The translations under genes and the position numbers were made by a program. The notes below the pieces were generated by a model. It searched no databases. It saw only the letters and a program-made list of their open reading frames with translations, and was not told where the DNA came from. A stretch of DNA of 27,392 nucleotides from Ophiothrix spiculata (Eukaryota > Echinodermata > Ophiuroidea > Amphilepidida > Ophiotrichidae). The stretch lies in assembly GCA_000969725.1 (NCBI GenBank), contig JXSR01S028291.1. One strand, 5' to 3'. Positions 1 through 8,589 of the stretch are shown here, piece by piece; within the stretch, counting starts at the first letter, position 1; each line of letters opens with the position of its first letter.

Positions 1-704
1 CTCGCATACAGACACCTCAGAATTTTTTTGCAATTTTATATAGGCCTATAATAATTTCATAAATATAGGCCTATATGCGAAAACAGGAGGAAATGATTTT
101 TGACTATACAAGTCTACCAAGTGCTCTTGGTTAGACAATGGGAGAGATCCTACTTAAGGTGGATCGAAAGGATGTTTTGTGAAATTAGAAACTGCATTTA
201 GAGGCACTTGATTACATTGAACAAATAAAGCTTAAAACACTAAGCAAAATGGTTTTTGTTTGAAGGAAATCGGACATACGGCTGTCAAGATATGCATGAT
301 TTTGGTTTCGTTGTTTTGCTTAGCTCTCTGCAACAGGCCTATTTTTATCTCAGTCAGAGCAACTTCATTTTGCCTTTAATACCACCTTAAGATTCAAACT
401 CAAGACAACTAATGTGTGCAAATTATTAGTGGTGGTGAACCTGTTAAAATCTTCAATTGTATATGATGCACCCTTTGGTGAAGCTGGCATTTGATAACAA
501 AGTGTACTGGTAATGCATTAAAATTAATTCACAATATCAACATTCACAACTTTGAAATTCAAATGTGATCAAGAAATACCATGGAACTGATGAAGTGAAA
601 ATTTTGGTGTGTTGAAAGTGCCATTCTGGGGAATAAATAAGAGCACCCACCCAAGCAAAGTAACTTTTCCGAGAGCTCTGATTGAATATAGTAAGTACAT
701 ATTC
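1..704. other. Non-coding stretch, probably intron of the LRR gene
   Basis: No supportable exon was found on either strand. The only structure seen is a 12-bp palindrome, TATAGGCCTATA, present twice (39-50 and 64-75), which could pair as a small hairpin. The short open frames here lack splice sites and protein-like composition. Because the next exon to the right begins with a clean acceptor, this stretch is probably intron sequence of the plus-strand LRR gene. Confidence 0.4.
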
Positions 705-994
705 CAGGGATGCCACTTTTCCTACTTTAGTAGGAATTTCTACATTTTGGTGATTTTGGAGCATTTTTCCTATTTTTTTTTAAAAATCAGAATTTAAAAA
801 ACTCAAGTTTTTTTTATCAAAGTGATAGAGAGTTGCAAACAATGGTTCAAAGGGTCAAAATGTGCATGAAAAGAGAGATTTTAGCAACTAAAATATCCAA
901 AATCTTCTCCAAGGGGAAGTTTTCTCCCTCCGCTTGAAATTACTATCCGATCGAGACTAATTTCCTATTTTTTTCCGTACCCAAGTGGCATCCG
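705..994. mobile_element. hAT-like non-autonomous DNA transposon (MITE)
   Basis: The left end reads CAGGGATGCCACTTTTCC and the right end, reverse complemented, reads CGGATGCCACTTGGG, so the ends are inverted repeats. Flanking 8-mers are ACATATTC on the left and TAATATTC on the right, with the last six bases identical. This fits a slightly eroded 8-bp target duplication, as made by hAT transposases. The interior is T-rich and has no transposase frame. Confidence 0.65.
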
Positions 995-1379
995 TAATAT
1001 TCTGTTTTTCCTGTTCAGTGACAAATACATCTAAAGGTTTACAGATTTCAGTTTAGTAATGTCACCTTTATTAGTATATGTGGCTGTCCAGTCTGTATGA
1101 GCCGTAAAAGACAGAAACTTCATTTTGCGCTACTGGTGAAAATACATATCAAGGTCGTAATTTGCTGAAATTGATTTTTTTGATAGATTCAGAATCTTTG
1201 TGCTCACTTCAAAAAACCAGCAAAGTTGCAATTCAAGAAAATGAAATAAATCTGCATATATTTAAGACAATCAACAATGTAGGGCTTACTGATCTTTAAA
1301 CATGTTTATCTCAGTTATACTTTTTACTCCCTGACAAACTTTGACGGACCATAACTTGACTTATGGATATCAAACTTAA

Positions 1380-1726
1380 AGGTGCAATTCATGATTTTGA
1401 TGCGGCTTCTTTTCTAGCTAAACGTAAAGAAGAGTACAAAATAAATATATACTGAAAATTTCACTTGATTCCGACCGTTCGTTTCCAGTTAAAAAGCTTT
1501 TCAGCATTTTGAAAATCCCCATAGGCTACTGTGTTGTAATTACTGTCGGGGCCCCGACAATAATTAGAAAATGACACATTTTCTCACTTTTCTCAAAAAT
1601 GCAAGCACATATGAAAGAATGATTTGGGGATCGTATCGTATACCAGTTGAGGATTCTTATAAGTTAAAAAACTCAAATCTGATAGACGTGACCTTGAGGG
1701 TGAAAAGTGGATCATGAATTGCCCCT
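1380..1726. mobile_element. Palindromic foldback element flanked by TTAA
   Basis: The ends are inverted repeats: AGGTGCAATTCATGAT on the left, and on the right ATCATGAATTGCCCCT, which reads AGGGGCAATTCATGAT when reversed. Each end is flanked by TTAA (1376-1379 and 1727-1730), the target duplication typical of piggyBac-type transposition. The midpoint near 1554 is itself a palindrome (GTCGGGGCCCCGAC), so the element can fold along its length. It has no coding capacity. The ends do not clearly match a named piggyBac family that I recognise. Confidence 0.65.
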
Positions 1727-1940
1727 TTAAGTTCATTGAGGTGTCATTTTAATCTTTATAAGATGGTCTTTGCAAACATTTAAGAAAGTGAAAATGACAA
1801 GAGGTTGCATTTACGGCTGGTTTGGGATGGACGGTCACATATAGTATACCAAGTCATTTTCAAATTCTGATGTATGTAATACATGTTGTTTCACTTACTC
1901 GAGCTTTCACACAATAATTTGTACTTTTATATTTTCACAG

Positions 1941-2049
1941 TCGTCTGATATGATAGAGGCCATCAATCCATTACTGGAGAGTGTAGAACCAATGGAAGGC
2001 CAGCTGTGGATCCCAGGGAATAGGTCAATTATTAATCTCAACTTATCAA
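1941..2049 (+). CDS. LRR gene exon (antepenultimate coding block seen)
   Basis: The acceptor is TTTTCACAG and the donor is A|GTAAGT. The exon reads SSDMIEAINPLLESVEPMEG and then QLWIPGNRSIINLNLS, ending with one base of the next codon (phase 1). It supplies the first half of a leucine-rich repeat completed by the next exon. Confidence 0.85.
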
Positions 2050-5000
2050 GTAAGTGGCATAGGAATATATTGAATTATATAACTCATCCATAGATTCTAG
2101 TCATGTGATTGGTAAGATTGTAACACGTGACCATTTGTCATTATTACTATCACTATCATCCGTTTGATAGTCTTTATTATCACTTTCATCCGTTTGATAG
2201 TATGACTTTTATCGTACTGAATTGAAAACTACAGTGTAAAGGAGGGACATGTTGCTTTCTGCTACATGGATAGTGGGTAAGTACAATAGTTTAAATGTGT
2301 TATCAAATGACTAGAATCTATAGATGAGTTATATAAAACAAATATTAACTGCTTATATGAAAATATACCATCCCTCATTGAAAGATTGATTGTCCATTTC
2401 ACTCGCCTATCAGCTCGTGAAATGGGACAATCAATCTTTCATAAATCATTTCATCTTTCATCACACTCATAAGCACTTATTATTTGTATAATATCAAATG
2501 GTTTGTAGCATGAAATGATGGCCAAAATTGAGAATAAAGGTAGCCCACAGTAGTTGTATACTTAAACCATCACTAAGTAGGTGGAAATTGTGAGGCTTTC
2601 TTTCATCAGCAAGCAAATAAATTTCATTCACATGCACACCATATAAAAGCTGATGCATGTACAACACATACTGCATCTCCTGCAACTGAGCTGTTTTCTA
2701 CTATACGCACATGGTTTTTATCAATTCCCGATGTGCACAGATCAAAGTATAGAGTGCAGCTGCAGCAAATCATCATGCCTCTGGGTTGTGATAATACAGT
2801 AGAACTCTTTTGCAAAACAAGTTTGGAAAGTTTTAATTCATACAACTGATGAGGATGTGTTGTCACTAAAACGACAACAAAGTCAACGTATCGGCTAGTC
2901 ACGCTTTTTCTGCATAGCAAGGTTGAGATTACGCACTGATATTGTTGATGTCATCAAGATATTACCATAACCATGCAACACTTGGAAACCATTTTAATAG
3001 GAGTAGTGATATGTAAATGTAGGTTCTTTTAAAAAGAAATTGGTTAAAATGAAGTTCATCAAGTGAATCAGTCATCTAGTTATAGTTATAGTTATAGTTA
3101 CACGAGCACCTCATGTGATGCAGCCGACGAGCTCACATCTGAAATTCTGTAATTATGAAGAGTTCAACGTCAAATTACTAACTCCAAATTTTCTCAAAAA
3201 GGCTCAAAATATGAGATGGAACTGTATGTGATAATAATAATACACACCATTTATTGAGCGCCTTATACAACTGTTTCAAAAGCGCTGATGCCTATTATTA
3301 TGCTGCCGTCAGGAAACCATCACAATCATTTGGCATTCACCTAGGAGTCGCTGACCAAGCGCGCACCCTATCTGCACTTAGATTGTAATGTTTCCCAATA
3401 ACGCTTGGGTAGACGAAGCAATGAGGATTAAATGCCTTGCTTAAGGACATAACCCCTTAGCCGTAGCGGGGATGTGAACTCACTACCTACTGATTCTGAG
3501 TCCTGCTCTATTCCACTAAACCATACGAGCACCTCATGTGATGCAGCCAACGAATTGCTAATGTTAAATTGAAAACATAGAATTTAACATGTTTCAGGAA
3601 GATTCTCGTTGTTGAAAGGTATTCAAACACATTACAAAGTTGTTCATCACAAATCAACAACTCTGCATCCGATGCGTCAGCATATTTTTATGTTAAAGAA
3701 ATAGAGTCAAGTCAGTTATTGACTATATATCATTTTAACGAATCCTGTGAAAGTGATTGCCAATTTAATAAATTGTTCCTTTCCATTTACCTCTTTATCC
3801 CTGACAGGAAATAAAATAGGCGAAGCTGGCATGGAAGCATTACTGAAAGCAATCCGTTGGCAAATCAGCTTAGCTACTTTCTCTCCTAGTCCTGTTCTCA
3901 AAGGCATCATGAGATTATCAATAAATGTAAGTATTTCAACTATTCCCAATTTAGCTAATTTCCTATACCATTCAATGCGTATGCACCAGTAGGCCCTGTT
4001 TCCTTGTGACATTTTCTGCATTAGGCCTCGTATCCATTGGCTGTACCCCTATGCCTAGTGCCTTTAATTGTCTTGTTTTTCATTGTTTGTAATTGTGCGG
4101 CGCAACACAGACAATAAACTTCGTTCTGCTTAGTGATCATATTAGTGGCCTTGTTACGGCAGATGATTCGTATGACCTGGCAGCACCAAAAATCAACATG
4201 TTCATACTTGGTGAGCACCAGGTCATAGGAATATCTGCCATACGCAAGACAATTTATATGATCACTAAGCAGAACGATCTTCATTGTATGTGTAGCGCCG
4301 CACAATTACAAACAATGGAAAACGAGACAAGGCACACGGCATATGGGTACATTAAGGCCTTGTATCCATAGGCTGTTCCCTTTTGGCGTGTGCCCTTGTT
4401 CCGTTTTTTTAATGTCCCCAATAGTCTGGTGCTACAAAGGTCACAGAAAACATCTGCCTTACACAAGGCCACTGATATGATCACTAAGCAGAATGAGGTT
4501 TATTGTTTTTGTAGCACCACAAATGGAACATAGGCTATTCCCTTATGACATGTGCCTTGTTTTGTTTTCCATCGTTTTTTTAACCTTACTGCCATGATAA
4601 AATTCACGAGGCAAAACTAGGAAGGTCTAACTTTAAAAAAATTTGAACATACAATAAACTTCGTTCTGCTTAGTGATCATATCAGTCGCCTTGTGTACGG
4701 CAGATGACTCCTGACCTGGCAGCACCAACAATCAACATGTTCAAGTCTTGTGGCAAATTGGTTTTTACAATGTCCTGTTGTTGTTGCTTCGTATGAATGC
4801 AACTTAAAAAACAGAAACTCAAGAATAAGATGTTAATTTTTTATCAAATAGAGATTGTTATTTTGCACTCAGCTGTTTATTTATTGCCTATGCTTAAAGC
4901 TTTCTTTGTGCCTGCAAACTTACTCATGCAGACACTGTATTAAGGTTGATTTTGAGTTTTTACTCTCACACTATTGATGTGCAATATTGGGGTGCTCCAC

Positions 5001-5424
5001 ATGGGAGTGCAAATCACCGTTTTCAAAATCCAGATCACGGATCTAGATCTCCATAGACTACTTTGACAATTCTACAGGGCGCAATGAGTAACAAAAAATG
5101 AGCAACAAACCTAGTCAAGGGGCATGCTGTGCAGATCTAGATTTCAGTCCGTTTAGACGCAGAACGGGATGCTGATGAATCTGGATGTGCATTCCCATGT
5201 AGACTGCCCCTATGGCAGTGGAGTACATGCATTTGAAATCAATATAAACACTACCGTATAACTGAGCAAGTCTTTATTGTTTTTTGTATTCACAGAGGAA
5301 TTCCATATCAGCTGATAACGACACATATAGGAAACTAGTTGAATTAGTGACACCAAGAGATCCGTATTATAAACCAGAAGCCAAGAGTCCTGATAATGAA
5401 TCACAGTCGCTAGTAGCAGGATAA
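1941..5424 (+). CDS. Leucine-rich-repeat protein, C-terminal three exons (possibly LRRC71-like)
   Basis: Three exons join in phase: 1941-2049, 3808-3926 and 5296-5424. They give 118 residues of an open-ended protein that finishes ..ESQSLVAG and a TAA stop; the N-terminal part lies left of the window. The exon 1/2 junction builds LNLSRNKIGEAGMEALL, a ribonuclease-inhibitor-type leucine-rich repeat (LxLxxNxIgxxGxxaL). It is preceded by QLWIPGNRS and followed by a tail containing LVTPRDPYYKP. The repeat class is clear from sequence. The resemblance to the C-terminus of LRRC71, a poorly characterised LRR protein, is from memory and unproven, so I give no symbol. Both introns (1758 and 1369 bp) are loaded with foldback elements and a SINE. 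LRR proteins of this class usually act as protein-binding scaffolds; no enzyme motif is present. Confidence 0.8.
2077..2334. mobile_element. MITE with about 32-bp terminal inverted repeats
   Basis: The left end (2077-2110) begins ATATAACTCATCCATAGATT. The right end (2302-2334) is its near-perfect inverse, ending ATGAGTTATAT. The interior carries a short tandem duplication of a CATCCGTTTGATAG-containing unit at about 2150-2202. There is no coding potential. It lies 27 bp inside the intron after the LRR exon, close to the donor site. Confidence 0.7.
2379..2441. repeat. 63-nt near-perfect hairpin
   Basis: TGAAAGATTGATTGTCC followed by ATTTCAC pairs with GTGAAAT and GGGACAATCAATCTTTCA downstream, leaving a 14-base loop (2403-2416) and one bulged G. 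The stem is about 24 bp. The size and geometry resemble an intronic microRNA precursor, but a tiny foldback transposon remnant is equally possible. Confidence 0.55.
2557..2751. mobile_element. MITE family with TATACTT..AAGTATA ends, copy 1
   Basis: The left end is TATACTTAAACCATCACTAA and the right end is GATCAAAGTATA. The interior segment around 2660-2740 (CTGCATCTCCTGCAACTGAG, then a GCTGTTTTCT block and a GATGTGCA block) matches the copy at 6609-6831. The two copies are clearly diverged, so this is an old family. Confidence 0.6.
3078..3100. repeat. Short (TTATAG)n microsatellite
   Basis: About four units of a hexanucleotide lie immediately left of the first copy of a 29-bp direct repeat (3102-3130). 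Confidence 0.8.
3231..3524 (-). mobile_element. tRNA-derived SINE
   Basis: Read on the minus strand, the element starts GTTTAGTGGAATAGAGCAGG, with an A-box-like segment, and continues to a B-box-like GAGTTCACATCCCC. Both are internal RNA polymerase III promoter elements of tRNA origin. A body containing CTTAAGCAAGGCATTTAATC follows. The 3' tail, GCGCTTTTGAAACAGTTG then TAAGGCGCTCAATAAATG, resembles the LINE-related tails of invertebrate SINEs and ends in (TTA)n. The body phrase is a common one in deuterostome tRNA SINEs. Confidence 0.8.
3604..3680. repeat. Dispersed repeat, copy 1 (CGTTGTTGAAAGGTATTC family)
   Basis: This segment matches 12671-12780, sharing CGTTGTTGAAA(A/G)GTATTC, the CTCTGCATCC(A/G)ATGCGTCAG block and the AATCAACA(A/G)CTCTGC block. 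In the second copy the unit is followed by its own inverse, so this copy is probably one arm of a foldback element. Confidence 0.55.
3808..3926 (+). CDS. LRR gene exon, repeat-bearing
   Basis: The acceptor is CCCTGACAG and the donor is AAT|GTAAGT. Its first two bases complete the Arg codon of LSRN; it then reads NKIGEAGMEALLKAIRWQIS and LATFSPSPVLKGIMRLSIN, ending in phase 0. It finishes one leucine-rich repeat and starts the LSIN.N strand of the next. Confidence 0.85.
4020..4371. mobile_element. Foldback element, about 170-bp arms
   Basis: The segment 4020-4195 is repeated in inverse at 4205-4371. Shared landmarks are GTTCTGCTTAGTGATCATAT against its inverse, GGCAGAT, and TATGACCTGG. Only about 10 bp separate the arms, so the whole 350 bp can form a hairpin. 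No transposase frame is present. It sits in the second visible intron of the LRR gene. Confidence 0.75.
4430..4735. mobile_element. Second foldback copy of the same family
   Basis: The segment 4430-4515 is in inverse orientation and 4651-4735 is in direct orientation, again carrying CTTAGTGATCATAT, GGCAGAT and the CTGGCAGCACCAA motif. About 135 bp separate the arms. Together with the neighbouring copy this gives four related arms in 700 bp. Confidence 0.65.
4989..5210. mobile_element. MITE with GGGG..CCCC inverted ends
   Basis: The left arm, GGGGTGCTCCACATGGGAGT followed by GCAAATC, pairs with the inverse of the right arm (GTGCATTCCCATGTAGACTG then CCCC). The similarity extends to the AGATCTAGAT motifs near the centre. 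It lies in the intron and ends 85 bp upstream of the last LRR exon. Confidence 0.65.
5296..5424 (+). CDS. LRR gene terminal coding exon
   Basis: The acceptor is TTGTATTCACAG. The exon is in phase 0, reads RNSISADNDTYRKLVELVTP then RDPYYKPEAKSPDNESQSLVAG, and stops at TAA (5422-5424). The N-terminal part completes a leucine-rich repeat; the acidic, Ser-rich tail is probably disordered. Confidence 0.85.
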   Translation, partial: RNSISADNDTYRKLVELVTPRDPYYKPEAKSPDNESQSLVAG

Positions 5425-5643
5425 CACGGAATTGAAAAGGACAATTGTTATGCATGCTGTTTCATGGTTTCAATTTGTACTTGTGCCATTTACGTAGGAT
5501 GTAATTGGTTCATGTTTGAATTTGTTTTGATATAAAAAATGGATGACAAAAGAATTTATTTACATAAATATTGATGACAGGGGGTGTATATTGTATTTCT
5601 GGTGCCATGGGTATAGTACCTGCTTGCTGCCTAACTACATGTA

Positions 5644-6203
5644 GATCAGTTTGGCGGAACTCACAATTCGGATACGATCTGAATTTGGATACCCACGTAT
5701 CAAAATTTAGAATATGAAGGTATCCGAATTCTGATATGCCTGTCGATGGCGCTGGTAACAAATCAAGAGCGCAAGCTGGGAAGTATGCGTAGAAAATCTT
5801 TCTTGGACCTGTGAAAACATCATTTCCATCTGTGCAGATTCCATTGAACAGCTTCGAAACATGTCTAGACCACAGAAAGCAACTTAATTTGGCGAAAACT
5901 TTATTTAGAATTAGATGAAAAATGATCATAATGTTATTGACTCTTTAGTACATAACAGCTGTGGTGCATGGAGAAGCTAAAGATATTCATTGCTCTGTTC
6001 ATTGCCGTACACATGGAATGACGTTGCTGAAGCCTCACATTGGCTGTACTAATTCAGGGATTATCTAGAACTCTTTACGAGTGGTGAATAGGTAATTTCT
6101 AATCGTGAATTGTGCACATGTACATATTTCAAACCTGTTTTTGCCTTTTTAAAATCCAACTTCAGATACGTATCGGAATTGTGAGTTCCGCCGGACTGAG
6201 ATC
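5644..6203. mobile_element. Long foldback/MITE with about 48-bp inverted ends
   Basis: The left end (5644-5692) contains GGCGGAACTCACAATTCGGA then TACGATCTGAATTTGGAT. The right end (6152-6203) is its inverse with small differences. The element lies just downstream of the LRR stop codon. Its left half contains the longest single-frame open stretch of the window (minus strand, 5510-5929), which I regard as fortuitous because it crosses the element boundary. Confidence 0.65.
5880..5976 (-). CDS. Candidate terminal exon of a small minus-strand gene
   Basis: The acceptor ATATCTTTAG is followed by C TTC TCC ATG CAC.., giving FSMHHSCYVLKSQ and a TAA stop (5936-5934). The phase matches the donor at 6368. 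An AATAAA signal on the minus strand (5905-5900) lies about 30 nt past the stop, as expected for a short 3' UTR. The acceptor tract is weak and the exon overlaps a foldback element, so this is tentative. Confidence 0.3.
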
Positions 6204-6248
6204 AGCGGGAGTGAGTGACCTCTTATATAACTTGTTATATACCACATT

Positions 6249-6254
6249 AATAAA
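6249..6254 (+). terminator. Possible poly(A) signal AATAAA
   Basis: A plus-strand AATAAA lies about 825 bp after the LRR stop. It could end a short 3' UTR for that gene; no other evidence. Confidence 0.25.
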
Positions 6255-6367
6255 TTTTAGAGTGATTGGTTAAAACATGATGATTGAAGAGATTCATCAG
6301 GATCGGTATAATATCATGTTGTTATAGTTCTTATAATTAAGACTGATCCAAAAAATTGTGCACTTAC

Positions 6368-6534
6368 GTGAAGTTGTCTTGTTCATCACTTGTTTGATTG
6401 TGAATTCTGGTAACTGATGACGCTTGTCCAGTGTTGCCACTTCCGGAGTTGCTAGTTGATTTCTTTGAATTTCCAGGAGTCAAAAATTGGTCATAAAGGT
6501 GAGACAGTTGATATTGTTCCTCATCTCTGTTCAT
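6368..6534 (-). CDS. Candidate coding exon, Ser/Asn/Gln-rich product of unknown family
   Basis: The minus strand reads MNRDEEQYQLSHLYDQFLTP then GNSKKSTSNSGSGNTGQASS and VTRIHNQTSDEQDNF, and stops at a strong donor, AC|GTAAGTG. The composition is hydrophilic and low-complexity, as in a disordered protein segment, unlike the chance frames nearby. The frame stays open 17 codons upstream of the ATG, so this may be an internal exon: an AG at TTACTGAG would begin ASQKAKGRAS.. It joins in phase to the candidate exon ending near 5880, giving a 69-residue product if the ATG is the start. I do not recognise the family. Confidence 0.4.
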
Positions 6535-6608
6535 GCTAGCGCGCCCCTTCGCTTTCTGACTTGCCTCAGTAATGGATAAATGGTAGTATCATACCCCTCT
6601 TCCACTTC

Positions 6609-6831
6609 TATACTTTTATCAACAATAAATAGGCGGGAATTATAAAACAATTCTTCATCTGCAAGTAAATATAATCCCACTTACACAGGCATCGTAGATA
6701 CTGGTGCGTGAGTCACACGTGCAACGTGCGCTGCGTCTCCTGCAGTTGTGCTGTTTTCAGCTACGCACGCGTTTATCTGTATCTATTCACGATGTGAAGA
6801 GCCCCGCCTATTTAGTGTTGATCAAAGTATA
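6609..6831. mobile_element. MITE family with TATACTT..AAGTATA ends, copy 2
   Basis: The ends are TATACTTTTATCAACAATAA then ATAGGCGGG on the left, and CCCGCCTATTTAGTGTTGAT then CAAAGTATA on the right, forming about 29-bp inverted repeats. The interior shares the CTGCGTCTCCTGCAGTTGTG-type block with the copy at 2557-2751. Confidence 0.7.
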
Positions 6832-6839
6832 CAAGCAGT

Positions 6840-7764
6840 TTTGCTCTCAGTGGTGAAAGTTTATTGCTTCAACTATGTTTTTAAAATAAGATCAGGTTAG
6901 CTTTTATACCCTATGGTCCTACCTGATATTTTATTTTACAGATGAGATTTTATTCGAAACACTTCAAGAGTTGACTATATCCTAAGAATTTTGTATTAAG
7001 TATTAAATGGAAAGTTTCAAAATGTCACACCATTTTGTTCTGAGTGTTCTTTTGTTATTCAATTAGTTAAATCCGTCAATTTAGAGTTAAATCCGTCCAA
7101 GAATTTAGTATCAAGTATATGTATATAAACAAGAAGAACTGTAAATCATCTTGTATATTTTATATCCTAAAGTGTATATATTTTATTTAACTTGTATAAA
7201 TATGAGCTGAAATGGAGTAATAAAAGTCCATCCATACCAAACATGTTGTTTAATGTTTATTTTTTGACAAATACTATACTCACTTGTCCAAAACCTTTAG
7301 ATTAATAATCATATCTACTCAAAAAGTTTGACAAATAATCATAATCTATAGGTAAAGCATTTTCGAAGTCCTAACTATATAACTAACACTATGCTTTCTT
7401 TCTTTTCTTGTTAGGCCAAAATAAAGAACTCTGTCTCAGCTTACTTAAGTTCAAAACCCTAAGCGCTATGCAGTTTTTTTTTGTTTTTGTTTTTATAGTA
7501 AATGAGGGCTACGAGGATGCAGAAATACCCCTTATTTTTTTTTTATTGCATTTTTTTTAGCAGCCGCTTTGCGGCCGTTTATTTAACTTGTTTCCCAGTA
7601 GTTGGAAAAAAAAAAGATGAAAAAAACTAAAAATCTCTCAAAAACCTATAAAAAGAAATGCGCTAAATTTGGATTTTTAAAAGCTATGCGCGCGGGAAGC
7701 TGAGACCAAGGAAGTTATATAGGGGAACCAGTTTTCTCCGCCATCTTTATTCGCTCATGGAGCA
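6840..7764. other. Gene-free stretch, AT-rich
   Basis: No exon is supportable. T/A homopolymer runs occur at 7471-7480 and 7539-7548. The last part (about 7705-7764) matches the outer end of the CCTCCGG MITE family: the AAGGAAGTTATA and TCTCCGCCAT blocks recur inverted at 17413-17446. Confidence 0.4.
7219..7224 (+). terminator. Possible distal poly(A) signal of the LRR gene
   Basis: AATAAA is followed about 20 nt later by a GT/T-rich tract (TGTTGTTTAATGTTTATTTT), the usual layout of a cleavage site. It would imply a 1.8-kb 3' UTR, so its link to the LRR gene is uncertain. Confidence 0.3.
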
Positions 7765-7996
7765 GAGTTATTGTACCTCCGGATATATTCGGATTTTGGC
7801 CCGATATCCAGGAAGATCGTGTAAATCTCATCAACAGCGTGTGCATTTTGTTTTACGCGCAAACAGTTTCTGCGTTTCAAGTAGCGTGTATTGCGACTTG
7901 CTCTGATCAAAGTACGCCAATTTTCCCGCTAATCCGTTGCGAAGACCCTCGAAGTGTGGCACGCGGAGCCGTAAAATGCCGGAGGTACAATAACTC
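7765..7996. mobile_element. CCTCCGG-type MITE, copy 1
   Basis: The ends are perfect inverted repeats, GAGTTATTGTACCTCCGG and CCGGAGGTACAATAACTC. The interior is shared with 17103-17340 in the same orientation and with 12101-12320 inverted; shared blocks include GTGTGCATTTTGTTT, GACTTGCTCTGAT and CGGAGCCGTAAAATGCC. Similarity to the 17.1-kb copy extends beyond these ends, so the full element may be larger. It has frames of about 64 codons on both strands but nothing resembling a transposase. Confidence 0.75.
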
Positions 7997-8326
7997 ACCC
8001 TCCATGGGGGACAATCCAAGCTCATTTACTTGAAATCCCTAAATCATTTTAATAAGCATTTTTGTCAGGAATCTTATTTTTCGGATGTAATACTGATCAT
8101 TAAGAACCATCCATAGTGCCACCTCTTCAATAAACTTGCAAATCAGACACAAAATTGAGTTGGAAACATTTTTTATTTGTACAGCACAGTGAACAAATAT
8201 TTCATTATGAAACAAAACAGTGTACAATAAAATACAACATATGATTTAACTTGATATGCTCTTTAACCATTAGGTTGACATATCTGTTAACATGAACTTG
8301 TAGCAGATAGGTTTGATAAATAATCA

Positions 8327-8581
8327 CAATGAAAACTCATTATAATGAAGTTGTTTGAGACAGAGAAATTAGATCTTCATTCTACAGAGGCAACTCGTTA
8401 ACACGTAACCTGATAACATGAAATTCCTGATTACACCTAGTTCTGATAACACATAGCAAAATGTTAATTCATGTGAACTTTGTTAACGAGTTTCCACTGT
8501 ATTAGAAGTTTTAAAACATAACATTTCAGACTTTGCGACAGGAATTTGCTGATCGGATTTCAATACAATAAGATTTGACTG
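8327..8581. mobile_element. CAGTGGAA-type MITE (outer), interrupted
   Basis: The left end reads CAATGAAAACTCATTATAAT then GAAGTTG, and the right end reads CAATACAATAAGATTTGACT then G. These are degenerate inverted ends like those of the 11407-11591 element. The segment GAGAAATTAGATC matches the corresponding part of the copy at 9392-9748. A second, smaller MITE sits inside at 8385-8499. Confidence 0.5.
8385..8499. mobile_element. CAGTGGAA/GTTAAC-type MITE (inner), pogo-like ends
   Basis: The ends are CAGAGGCAACTCGTTAACAC and the inverse GTTAACGAGTTTCCACTG, flanked by TA on both sides. A TA target duplication and CAGTGGAA-type ends fit the Tigger/pogo branch of Tc1/mariner. It is 115 bp with no coding potential. 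Confidence 0.65.
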
Positions 8582-8589
8582 TATGAACC

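Noticed and set aside
4021-4484. Several 67-94 codon frames on both strands
   Set aside because: They repeat one another because the DNA is a palindrome; no coding signal.
5510-5929. 139-codon open frame, minus strand, longest in the window
   Set aside because: It crosses the left terminal repeat of a foldback element, includes a poly(A)-signal-like AATAAA, and has no splice sites or recognisable domain; it is probably fortuitous.
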